Shown piece by piece: positions 1 to 6,066 of a DNA stretch of 6,066 nucleotides. The stretch is from assembly GCA_002343335.1 (NCBI GenBank), contig DDSI01000120.1, forward strand, positions 1 through 6,066. The letters run 5' to 3'. Made by a program: the position numbers and the translations under genes. The notes below the pieces were generated by a model. It saw only the letters and a program-made list of their open reading frames with translations, did no database searches and was not told where the DNA came from. The DNA comes from Bacteriovoracaceae bacterium UBA2394 (lineage in GTDB: Bacteria > Bdellovibrionota > UBA2394). Numbering within the stretch: position 1 is the stretch's first letter; each line of letters starts with the position of its first letter.

Positions 1-956
1 CCAGCAGCAAGGATCCATCGGTTAGGCCCTGCGACGGGGACTTTTTCTCGCGACAATTTTTGCGAAAAAATGAATCTCCAAAAGGTAGGAGGGAGGATGG
101 CAATCAGAAGTCCGATCGACACCCATGGGAAGAAATCGACCCATAGGTGCAATGCAAAGGAAACCTGCAGGCCAATGAGAATGAGAACCGCGATCGTTCT
201 AAATGTTGGGATGCGAAATGGAACGAACAAAAGAAAGGGTACGACAAGTTCCACCCACCATACTATCCACGTCACAAATTTCAGAAAAATTGGGAAGCCG
301 ATCATGTAGGCTGCAATGGGGGTCTGAAACAACCGATGAGATAGCGCGTGATAGACGGCATCGTAATTTTCGTGCCAATGATCCCCCTTCTTCGCAAGCG
401 CTGCAAAAAAATACATCGCAAAAATCTGCAGAACAAAAATGGGCAGCGCCCACACGATTGCAGCGTGCGAGGTTGGTCTCTCATTCTTAGCATCCAGCGA
501 CCATCGATCGCCGATCGGAACAAAGATGCTCCAAAATAAACCAAGGCGCATCACGGTATCTGCACCTGAGAGTAAAATATGAGCTCGGTTGTGTAGCGAT
601 ACTTCGAAGGCAAATAGCAGGATGGTCACGAGGCGAGTCCTAAATCCAAAAGTGAAGGCTAATGCGAGCGCGAGATGAATCAGAAAAAGAATGCCGACGG
701 AGATGGGGTTTCCGACGCCAAGGTACAGCGAGAAAAACGAAGAATTATTCAGAAGATCGACGATGAATCCCCGAGGGAGAATGCCTGCGTCGGTATAGTG
801 AGCCTGCAGATCGACCATCCGGCTCAGCAGATCGAGAGTGATGCAGCACCCCAGAACGATGCGCCACGTCGCCAAACTTCGGAGATCAACCGTGCAATAT
901 TCTTGAAGAAATTTTCGGAGACGGATCCCGAAATTCATTACCCTTAGGATCTCCAT
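1..956 (-). CDS. HTTM-domain (vitamin K-dependent gamma-carboxylase-like) integral membrane protein, C-terminus cut by window edge
   Basis: The frame is open from the window edge to an ATG at 956-954, giving 318 residues. Seen: about eight hydrophobic segments (roughly residues 28-47, 77-103, 108-122, 137-150, 167-188, 215-247, 253-275, 277-290). HTTM-like landmarks come in the usual order: a D-L-R-S-L-A-T-W-R-I start near residue 24, H-Y-T-D-A-G-I-L-P-R near 53, G-A-D then F-V-P-I-G-D-R-W-S-L-D-A near 131-156, Y-F-F-A-A-L-A-K-K-G-D-H-W near 182-194, and W-W-V-E-L near 233. Known: HTTM proteins share the membrane fold of the animal gamma-glutamyl carboxylase; bacterial members mostly lack an assigned substrate. 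Inferred: an inner-membrane enzyme or transport-like protein. I chose ATG 956 because GAGG lies 7 nt upstream and an in-frame TGA lies just beyond it. ATG 938 is an alternative with poorer ribosome-site spacing. Family call is firm, function is not. Confidence 0.88.
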   Translation of the reverse strand, partial: MEILRVMNFGIRLRKFLQEYCTVDLRSLATWRIVLGCCITLDLLSRMVDLQAHYTDAGILPRGFIVDLLNNSSFFSLYLGVGNPISVGILFLIHLALALAFTFGFRTRLVTILLFAFEVSLHNRAHILLSGADTVMRLGLFWSIFVPIGDRWSLDAKNERPTSHAAIVWALPIFVLQIFAMYFFAALAKKGDHWHENYDAVYHALSHRLFQTPIAAYMIGFPIFLKFVTWIVWWVELVVPFLLFVPFRIPTFRTIAVLILIGLQVSFALHLWVDFFPWVSIGLLIAILPPTFWRFIFSQKLSREKVPVAGPNRWILAA

Positions 957-963
957 CGATGGA
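952..963. repeat. 12-bp perfect palindrome over the HTTM start codon
   Basis: TCCATCGATGGA is a perfect inverted repeat with no spacer. It contains the proposed HTTM start codon (954-956 on the minus strand). Its right part, TCGATGGA, recurs at 1007-1014 just after the TATAAT box. It could be an operator for a dimeric regulator or could be chance; only the symmetry is observed. Confidence 0.4.
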
Positions 964-967
964 CCTC
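964..967 (-). promoter_or_regulatory. Ribosome binding site (GAGG) for the HTTM gene
   Basis: The minus strand reads GAGG seven nucleotides before ATG 956-954. This spacing favours that start over ATG 938-936, which has only GGAG 12 nt away (954-951) and AAGGG 2 nt away (945-941). Confidence 0.5.
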
Positions 968-1000
968 AAGCTCAAGTACAATTTGGGGCGGCGCAGTCGC

Positions 1001-1006
1001 TATAAT
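1001..1006 (+). promoter_or_regulatory. Putative sigma-70 -10 box for the RHS gene
   Basis: A perfect TATAAT lies in the non-coding gap, about 80 nt before the ATG at 1084. No good TTGACA-like -35 is seen at 16-18 bp spacing (the region reads tacaattt), so the promoter would be weak or activator-dependent. Predicted transcript start is near 1012-1014, giving a leader of about 60-70 nt. The minus-strand gene has no comparably clear promoter. Confidence 0.4.
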
Positions 1007-1058
1007 TCGATGGATTGCAGATTTTCCACTCTCTACAATTTGAGTGTTCCGATTATTT

Positions 1059-1064
1059 GGGGAG
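1059..1064 (+). promoter_or_regulatory. Shine-Dalgarno-like GGGGAG upstream of the RHS gene
   Basis: GGGGAG sits 7 nt before an in-frame TTG at 1072-1074 but 19 nt before the ATG at 1084-1086. Ribosome-site spacing therefore supports a TTG start that adds only four residues (M-P-L-K) to the protein. This site bears on the choice of start and does not change the product. Confidence 0.45.
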
Positions 1065-1083
1065 CAACGGATTGCCATTAAAA

Positions 1084-4000
1084 ATGCAGGATCTCTATCT
1101 TCAGTTGCTGGAGAAATCGGCTGCGAAGTTTGAGATTTCAGGAAACGAGAGCCTCGCGCCTGCGCTTATCATGTTGAGCGTGTTGGTGTTGCTCTTCCTT
1201 TGGATTAATCTCCGACGTGAAATTAAATTTTTAGCCTACATTAACTTTGGATTGGTACTCGTTACGCTTTCGAGTTTTCAAGCTTGTTTGCAAGAGGCAA
1301 ATCGATCCGGATCTACACCTGCGACTCCCGCTGAACCCATTTTGCCGCCGCAATTCAGCAATCTTGATAATTATTTCAGTCAGTTTGAAAATCGCATTAA
1401 CGTTCTCAAGGCGCGAACCTATAAGAAAAAAACAATGGGCGAGTATTTATCGCCCCTGCCCCTGGTGTCCGTGCCGGAATGTCAGAATTACAAATTTCTG
1501 AATGGTTTTTCTTCGGGGGTAAATGCCGTCAATAGCTGCGATTTTATTTCTGAGTGGGATGGTCCGACTGGAATCAAAGCGAAACTTCAAACCTGCACAG
1601 GCGCAGACAAGCACCTTGTGATGGATCTGAAGTTAGATTACGCCACTCCCTATTCGAGCGCGGCCCCCGTTCCCACCCTCTATGTAAATCATGGGGAGCC
1701 CTTTCCCTTGTTCATCTACTGCATCGAGGAAGGGGCGGGCGCAGGCGGTGGACCGAAGATCTCCATTTTGAATCCCGCAGAGCTCAGTTACGAGATCGTC
1801 GCCGACACTCAAAATGGAATGAACGTCGCCAATCATTTCTCCAGTGTCACAAAAGTGAGCGAGAATGATGACTCCGGAACGATCGACGAGGTTTCCGGAT
1901 GGTTCACAGGGTCATTCATTCAATATGAGAATGGGCAAATTTCTACCAAGGCCACGCGCGTTCGTCTCGCAAAACAACAGCGCGATATTCAGCTTCCGTT
2001 GGCCGATGCAGCTCTCCCGCAAGTGAAGGTAATAGCGCGTCCGCCAGGAATCAGCGGATGGGATCCCACTTTCAACATTGGTATTCACTTAGTAGATCAA
2101 TGGCAGCGGCTCATTCGCGGTGCGAAGGATCATGGACCTGTAAATGTGGCGACACGCGAACTCACGGTTTCGCACTCCGATTTGAATTACTCGGGTAAAG
2201 ATTCTCGCCTCTCGCTCTCCATTGGAAGAACGCACCGATCACAATTTCATTACGTTGGAATGTTCGGTTGGAATTGGGATTTCATGCCGCGCCGAAAATA
2301 TTACTCTTTCATCACCCCCACAGGAGATTACGGCCATCATGAATTTTTATTCTCAGGCGAGGGCCGTACGTTCTATGTACCCGAGAACAATAACCCCGGA
2401 CCCTTCTGGACGACTGCCGATCCTAAAAGACCGAATGTTGCGGGGATGAATTTGTTCCACGGAAAAGACGACGCCGTTTACTTCGATCTTCACGGCCGCA
2501 TGACGAGTCAATTTGATCGAGGGCCTGCACAAAATTTGCACGGCTACATTTACGACGGAAATCTTCCCGTCATGATGGTGGATCAGCATTTACTCTGGCA
2601 GGGCGGCGCCGAAATCAAAGGGATCTATCAAACGATCCGGGGTCAATTGATGGGGGCAACGACCCCAACCCAGTTCTCTTCGAAGCAGGCTACTCTCTAC
2701 AATGTTCTCTCTGGGAAGAATGGGGATTTTCTTTTTCTTTCGTACAATGCTTCCGGCTACGTCCAGGCCATTGTCGATAAGATGGGGAATTTTCTTTGGT
2801 ACACATACGACAAGGATCGTCTCACGAAGGTGGAGCGCTTCGGATATCAACGCGACATTGCTCTCTCTAGCGATACAGTTCCCACGACTCTGACTTCGAG
2901 GGCGGCAGTCCTCTATGAATACAATTATGAGACGGCGCAAAAGGCGGATTATCCGGGATTGCTCCTGCAGGTTAAAGATTTTCGTAAGCCCTATACATCT
3001 CGCGGAGTGCTCGATTCCATCACATACGAAAAGGATGTGAATAATTACGGGGGGCTTCCCGTCGTCAAAAACTTGAAGGTGGGCGGATTGCAATTGAGCT
3101 TTAGTAGCGATCGCAATTCGGTTCCTGCCGCCGATGGCACATTGATCACGACTACCGTCACCGACAATCTAAATAGAACATATAAATATTACTGCGAGGA
3201 CAACGGATTCGCGTGGAAGATCGAGGCACCCACGGAGAGTTCAAATTCCGAAGTGATCTACGAAGGGCGCATGCGTCGAGATTTCTTGAGAGTGTCCGAC
3301 GCAATTTCTCGCGGAGTGGAGCATGTCTTTTCATACAACGGCGATGGCCAACCTGATTCTTACTGGCTCTGCGCAGATCGTCATGAGAATGGATCGCGAA
3401 TTGTGGCGGAGCTTGCCGAATTGGAAAATGGAGTCGTTAACTTAGCGGATGTTCGATGCGAAGGGGCATCTCGACAGACGACATTCGGCGGGGGCTATGA
3501 TCGGCTTGATTTCATTTTTGATTTTCAAGGGATCTGGCGTCCGCGAATGTCCAATGGCCCTGTAGGCCCGGATGGTGTCGGACAGGCCTTTTCTTTATCA
3601 ACTGAAACCATAGACTGTTCGGGTCTACCAGGAACCTCTTATTGGAATGGTACGCTTCTTTCGCAGCGAACGTGCCACACGCGCGATCACGCAAAGGGTG
3701 GGCGCTGGTTCTCTGAGGATTCCAAAACATTCTTTGAAGACAATCAGGAAAAAAGTTTCATCGATGCAAAGGATGTTCTGCAAGTGGGATCGCATAGCGC
3801 TTATGGAGAAACTTACTCTGAACCCGCGCTTCCGGATCCCGTAGACTCGAAATCCGTCGCGCAATTTGGTTTCAGAACTTATTCTCCCGTCAAAGCATCT
3901 CGGGTTTATACTCCGACAGGAAATCGAGATATTTCGGACTTTAAGAATTTCCAAAATTACGACGCTTATGGAAATCCAACCTACGCCGTGGATTCGTGGG

Positions 4001-6066
4001 GTACAGAAAATGCGTCCGGCAATGAAATCACTCGATTGGTTACTTTCTATGATTATCGCTTTCCCACCGCCCAACCTCAGCGACAAATTGTGTTTGGAAT
4101 TCGACCGATTGGAGATTCGATCTCCACGAAGATTTCGGGTTTGAATTCCGGGGCGCTCGTTGGGATGTTTAGGGACGCTGCGAATGCAGATACCGGCGGA
4201 GCGAATACCGATTTTCGAAGCCATGTGGAATATGCGTTTGAAAGTGGCGCTTCAAAAATGCGCGAACTCATTTGGGTTGAGCGGGATGGATTTGGGCGAG
4301 TGGTGGGTTCTAAAGAAGTGAGCGGGGACCTTGTAAACAATATTTACAATTCTCTAGGGCTTTTGGAGAGAACAAAGATCATTCGCCGCCTCGCTCGCGG
4401 CTATGCAGTCAATCCCGCGACTCCTCAGTCGAACGTGGCGACAGAGGAAGTTCATAAAGTTTTTACCTACGACACTTACGAGCGATTGAAAGACACGATC
4501 ATCTCCATGAAACGAGCTCGAGATGATTTAAGTGGTTGGGACGACGTGTATTCCAAGGAAGTTCTGCACTATCGAGCGGATGGGGATCGAGGCGTGATGG
4601 GTCAGGCGCAGCTGAGCTCGACTTTGGGAGCGGGCGCGCCAGCGGATCGATGGAGTTGGGTTGTAAGCCAGGATCACGCAGGAAGAGTTTTGGAGGCGAG
4701 AAGTTTGGTGAATGGAGGCGCTCAATCTCCAGTGTTTCGCGCCACACGCGTGACTTATGAATACAACCCGTTTGGAGAAGTGAGCGCTGTGCGAACGGAG
4801 GTCGGACCGACCACCTCTATTTTGGGATCGGATAGTTTCGTAGTCTCGATGTCATCCGTCACTCGAGTGGAGAGAGAGCCCAATACCGGCACGGTGTTAG
4901 CCGAGACGACACAGAATGAAGGTGCTTCGTTGAGCGTCGATACTCGTGAGTACCGTAAAGAATACTCAAATTTCGATCAATTCATGCGCCCGAGACGCAC
5001 GCTCGATGTGGTGAATCAAATTGAGACGACGGTATCAGGCGTTGTGGGGAAAGATCAAACTACGGAACAACGAGGCCCCAATCAATATCGAACGGGCAAT
5101 CCTTCAACCACGCTCTCTCGCGTTACAGAAAAAATGGACGGCTGTGGAAATTCTGTGGAGAAGAGAATCCTTGTCGACGAAAACCCCACTAATTCGATGG
5201 GTGAGAACATCATCAGCAATGAAATTTCTTACGGATTCGGCGGATGCCGAGTGGTCTATCAAGCTAAGAACGACACCACAAAAAAGCAATTCTTTGGCTA
5301 CGACACTCAAGGAAAGGTCATTGCGACGGGAGATTACTATCAAGGAGCAACTCCTTCAGTAGGTGATCAATATTCCGCGAATTTGATGAACTCATTTCTG
5401 AGCTCGGGAGATATCTATTCTTTTAATGCTCGCGGATCGCCTCGCGCTGCGGGATTCGTTTGGTATGAGGCAGACGCGGGATGGGAGAATTCCATTGGCG
5501 ATCGCACGATGAGTCTGCAATTTGTCGGAGACAAAAGTGTGAAGCGAGCGGTTCAATCCGTGGGATCGTTCGGAAAGAAACAGGGCATCGAACTGAAAGA
5601 TGGCCATAGCGAAGGAAATTATCGTTTTTGGGGCGAGGGAAATCGCTTCGCGCTCGGGCAGTATCAGTTAGAGCGAGGGATCGTCGGTGGGACTACCGTC
5701 AATTTCCAGCAACAGGAATTGGATCCTGTCGCGGGCACGGCCACTAAAATTATCGCCAATCGGATGCTGCCAATGGAGATGACCGTGGCAGGACAGTCGA
5801 TCCCTTCGAAGAGCTTGCAATTGGCGACGCTCGATGGCCTCGGTCGAGAAATCTCCACGGTATTTTACGAACAGGATTTACCTGCCGGCACAGATATTCA
5901 AACTCCTTTATCCGTAAATGAAAATGCTCTCGTTTCAAGCTTCGAAGTGGTTAGTCGAGTTCAGGGAAGTCCGGAAGTCGTCCGCAACGCCAAGCGATAC
6001 CGGCAGTCGAATCCATTTACGGAAACTTCGAACGTCATGGAAACGACGACGAATACTTATCAAGCC
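1084..6066 (+). CDS. Giant RHS/YD-repeat family protein, probable lipoprotein, C-terminus beyond window
   Basis: One frame without a stop runs 1661 codons to the window edge. Numbering is from ATG 1084; TTG 1072 is an equally good start by ribosome-site spacing, and an in-frame TAA at 1003-1005 closes the frame upstream. Layout seen: hydrophobic segment 28-43; R-R-E-I-K; hydrophobic segment 49-67 ending F-Q-A-C68 (lipobox-like); Pro/Thr/Ser tether 72-90; a region with Cys 133, 152, 171 and 213 that I do not recognise; RHS entry motif G-P-V-N-V-A-T at 351-357, then a beta-rich stretch with I-G-R-T-H-R-S and G-W-N-W-D around 380-399; then YD-type motifs at 549-588, 748-758, 959-973, 1127-1130, 1225-1233, 1404-1412 and D-G-x-G-R motifs at 1068 and 1584. 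Known: RHS/YD repeats build a hollow beta shell, often enclosing a C-terminal toxin. Inferred: an exported, envelope-anchored RHS protein, perhaps a polymorphic toxin or adhesin; the deciding C-terminus is not visible. Confidence 0.93.
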   Translation, partial: MQDLYLQLLEKSAAKFEISGNESLAPALIMLSVLVLLFLWINLRREIKFLAYINFGLVLVTLSSFQACLQEANRSGSTPATPAEPILPPQFSNLDNYFSQFENRINVLKARTYKKKTMGEYLSPLPLVSVPECQNYKFLNGFSSGVNAVNSCDFISEWDGPTGIKAKLQTCTGADKHLVMDLKLDYATPYSSAAPVPTLYVNHGEPFPLFIYCIEEGAGAGGGPKISILNPAELSYEIVADTQNGMNVANHFSSVTKVSENDDSGTIDEVSGWFTGSFIQYENGQISTKATRVRLAKQQRDIQLPLADAALPQVKVIARPPGISGWDPTFNIGIHLVDQWQRLIRGAKDHGPVNVATRELTVSHSDLNYSGKDSRLSLSIGRTHRSQFHYVGMFGWNWDFMPRRKYYSFITPTGDYGHHEFLFSGEGRTFYVPENNNPGPFWTTADPKRPNVAGMNLFHGKDDAVYFDLHGRMTSQFDRGPAQNLHGYIYDGNLPVMMVDQHLLWQGGAEIKGIYQTIRGQLMGATTPTQFSSKQATLYNVLSGKNGDFLFLSYNASGYVQAIVDKMGNFLWYTYDKDRLTKVERFGYQRDIALSSDTVPTTLTSRAAVLYEYNYETAQKADYPGLLLQVKDFRKPYTSRGVLDSITYEKDVNNYGGLPVVKNLKVGGLQLSFSSDRNSVPAADGTLITTTVTDNLNRTYKYYCEDNGFAWKIEAPTESSNSEVIYEGRMRRDFLRVSDAISRGVEHVFSYNGDGQPDSYWLCADRHENGSRIVAELAELENGVVNLADVRCEGASRQTTFGGGYDRLDFIFDFQGIWRPRMSNGPVGPDGVGQAFSLSTETIDCSGLPGTSYWNGTLLSQRTCHTRDHAKGGRWFSEDSKTFFEDNQEKSFIDAKDVLQVGSHSAYGETYSEPALPDPVDSKSVAQFGFRTYSPVKASRVYTPTGNRDISDFKNFQNYDAYGNPTYAVDSWGTENASGNEITRLVTFYDYRFPTAQPQRQIVFGIRPIGDSISTKISGLNSGALVGMFRDAANADTGGANTDFRSHVEYAFESGASKMRELIWVERDGFGRVVGSKEVSGDLVNNIYNSLGLLERTKIIRRLARGYAVNPATPQSNVATEEVHKVFTYDTYERLKDTIISMKRARDDLSGWDDVYSKEVLHYRADGDRGVMGQAQLSSTLGAGAPADRWSWVVSQDHAGRVLEARSLVNGGAQSPVFRATRVTYEYNPFGEVSAVRTEVGPTTSILGSDSFVVSMSSVTRVEREPNTGTVLAETTQNEGASLSVDTREYRKEYSNFDQFMRPRRTLDVVNQIETTVSGVVGKDQTTEQRGPNQYRTGNPSTTLSRVTEKMDGCGNSVEKRILVDENPTNSMGENIISNEISYGFGGCRVVYQAKNDTTKKQFFGYDTQGKVIATGDYYQGATPSVGDQYSANLMNSFLSSGDIYSFNARGSPRAAGFVWYEADAGWENSIGDRTMSLQFVGDKSVKRAVQSVGSFGKKQGIELKDGHSEGNYRFWGEGNRFALGQYQLERGIVGGTTVNFQQQELDPVAGTATKIIANRMLPMEMTVAGQSIPSKSLQLATLDGLGREISTVFYEQDLPAGTDIQTPLSVNENALVSSFEVVSRVQGSPEVVRNAKRYRQSNPFTETSNVMETTTNTYQA
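1213..1287 (+). other. Signal/lipobox-like segment of the RHS protein
   Basis: This encodes residues 44-68: a basic R-R-E-I-K patch, an 18-19 residue hydrophobic stretch (F-L-A-Y-I-N-F-G-L-V-L-V-T-L) and S-S-F-Q-A-C. Ala at -1 and Cys at +1 fit signal peptidase II, but Phe at -3 and Gln at -2 are not optimal. Leu at +2 lacks the Asp that retains E. coli lipoproteins in the inner membrane, so outer-membrane sorting would be expected if that rule applies. A second hydrophobic stretch precedes it, which is atypical for a simple lipoprotein. Confidence 0.55.
2134..2283 (+). other. RHS N-terminal entry domain motif
   Basis: Residues 351-400 match the opening of RHS proteins: G-P-V-N-V-A-T-R-E-L corresponds to the usual P-V-D-x-x-T-G-E, then S-D-L-N-Y-S-G and L-S-L-S-I-G-R-T-H-R-S correspond to the D-L-x-x-x-G, R-T-Y-N-S pattern, and G-M-F-G-W-N-W-D corresponds to G-x-x-G-W-G-W. 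The T-G is replaced by T-R and Y-N-S by H-R-S, so the copy is divergent. It marks where the shell begins after about 350 residues of anchor and unknown domain. Confidence 0.8.
2728..5874 (+). repeat. Degenerate YD-repeat shell region
   Basis: The clearest unit is residues 549-588: L-S-Y-N-A-S-G-Y-V-Q-A-I-V-D, then G-N-F-L-W-Y-T-Y-D-K-D-R-L-T-K-V. Later recognisable units are far apart: F-S-Y-N-G-D-G-Q-P (749), N-Y-D-A-Y-G-N-P (958), F-T-Y-D-T-Y-E-R-L (1127), Y-E-Y-N-P-F-G-E-V (1225), F-G-Y-D-T-Q-G-K-V (1404), plus D-G-F-G-R-V-V (1068) and D-G-L-G-R-E-I (1584). Canonical YD units recur about every 20 residues, so most strands here have lost the consensus. The DNA itself is not repetitive, so this is an old protein-level repeat. 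Confidence 0.75.

Larger units (their letters stand above)
977..1075 (+). repeat. Cluster of short direct repeats in the divergent intergenic region
   Basis: Seen: TACAATTTG at 977-985 and 1034-1042; ATTTGGGG at 981-988 and 1055-1062; GGATTGC at 1012-1018 and 1069-1075; also CTCAAG twice in tandem at 965-970 and 971-976, just left of this span. The first TACAATTTG copy ends 15 bp before the TATAAT box, overlapping where a -35 element would be. The copies flank the putative promoter, which suggests either regulator sites or remnants of a local duplication. No regulator is identified. Confidence 0.4.

Noticed and set aside
494..517. Run of closely spaced GATC/CGATCG sites
   Set aside because: It lies inside the HTTM coding sequence, where codons for Ile-Gly-Asp-Arg explain it. 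No other origin-like or mobile-element signal is nearby.
199..544. Two minus-strand frames of 80-84 residues, considered as pieces of a broken gene
   Set aside because: They are alternative frames of the intact HTTM gene, which reads through this stretch without a stop or frameshift.
675..947. 90-residue plus-strand frame, rich in charged residues
   Set aside because: It is antisense to the strongly supported HTTM membrane protein, and its charged composition is what the opposite strand of hydrophobic codons would give.
1027..1046. Inverted repeat CACTC/GAGTG with a 10-nt loop in the RHS leader, considered as a terminator or attenuator
   Set aside because: Only five base pairs in the stem and no following T-run, so it is too weak to call.
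2590..3093. 167-residue open frame on the minus strand
   Set aside because: Antisense to the clearest YD-repeat segment, with no family features. The plus-strand frame explains the sequence.
3625..4224. 199-residue open frame on the minus strand
   Set aside because: It lies wholly antisense to the RHS frame, its translation is Arg/Ser/Ile-rich with no recognisable motif, and no ribosome site stands out. It is a shadow of the coding strand.

Overview
The window holds two large genes, transcribed divergently, and both run off an edge of the window. By eye the GC content is near 50 %, coding is dense, and there is no sign of phage, IS, CRISPR or RNA genes. The Sec/lipoprotein-type N-terminus of the right-hand gene points to a Gram-negative bacterium. 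The pairing of a membrane HTTM protein with a giant RHS-type surface protein would fit a Bdellovibrionota- or Myxococcota-like predatory or soil bacterium. That taxonomic guess is weak and no marker gene is present to confirm it.

Left arm (about 1-956, minus strand): a polytopic membrane protein of the HTTM / vitamin K-dependent gamma-carboxylase-like family. The first 318 residues are visible and the C-terminus lies beyond position 1. Middle (about 957-1083): a short divergent intergenic region with a perfect TATAAT box, several short direct repeats and a 12-bp palindrome lying over the HTTM start codon. Right arm (1084 or 1072 to 6066, plus strand): one uninterrupted reading frame of at least 1661 codons encoding a giant RHS/YD-repeat protein. 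Its N-terminus has two hydrophobic segments and a lipobox-like Cys, followed by a Pro/Thr/Ser tether, a cysteine-containing domain I do not recognise, a clear RHS entry motif (G-P-V-N-V-A-T) and then a long shell region with scattered, degenerate YD motifs. The C-terminus is outside the window. In RHS proteins that is where the core protease and any toxin domain lie.

How the genes work together is not shown by the sequence. The divergent layout with about 120 bp between them allows shared control, and both products are expected at the cell envelope. The candidates for something undescribed are the lipoprotein-anchored giant RHS protein with its unrecognised N-terminal domain, and its adjacency to an HTTM protein.
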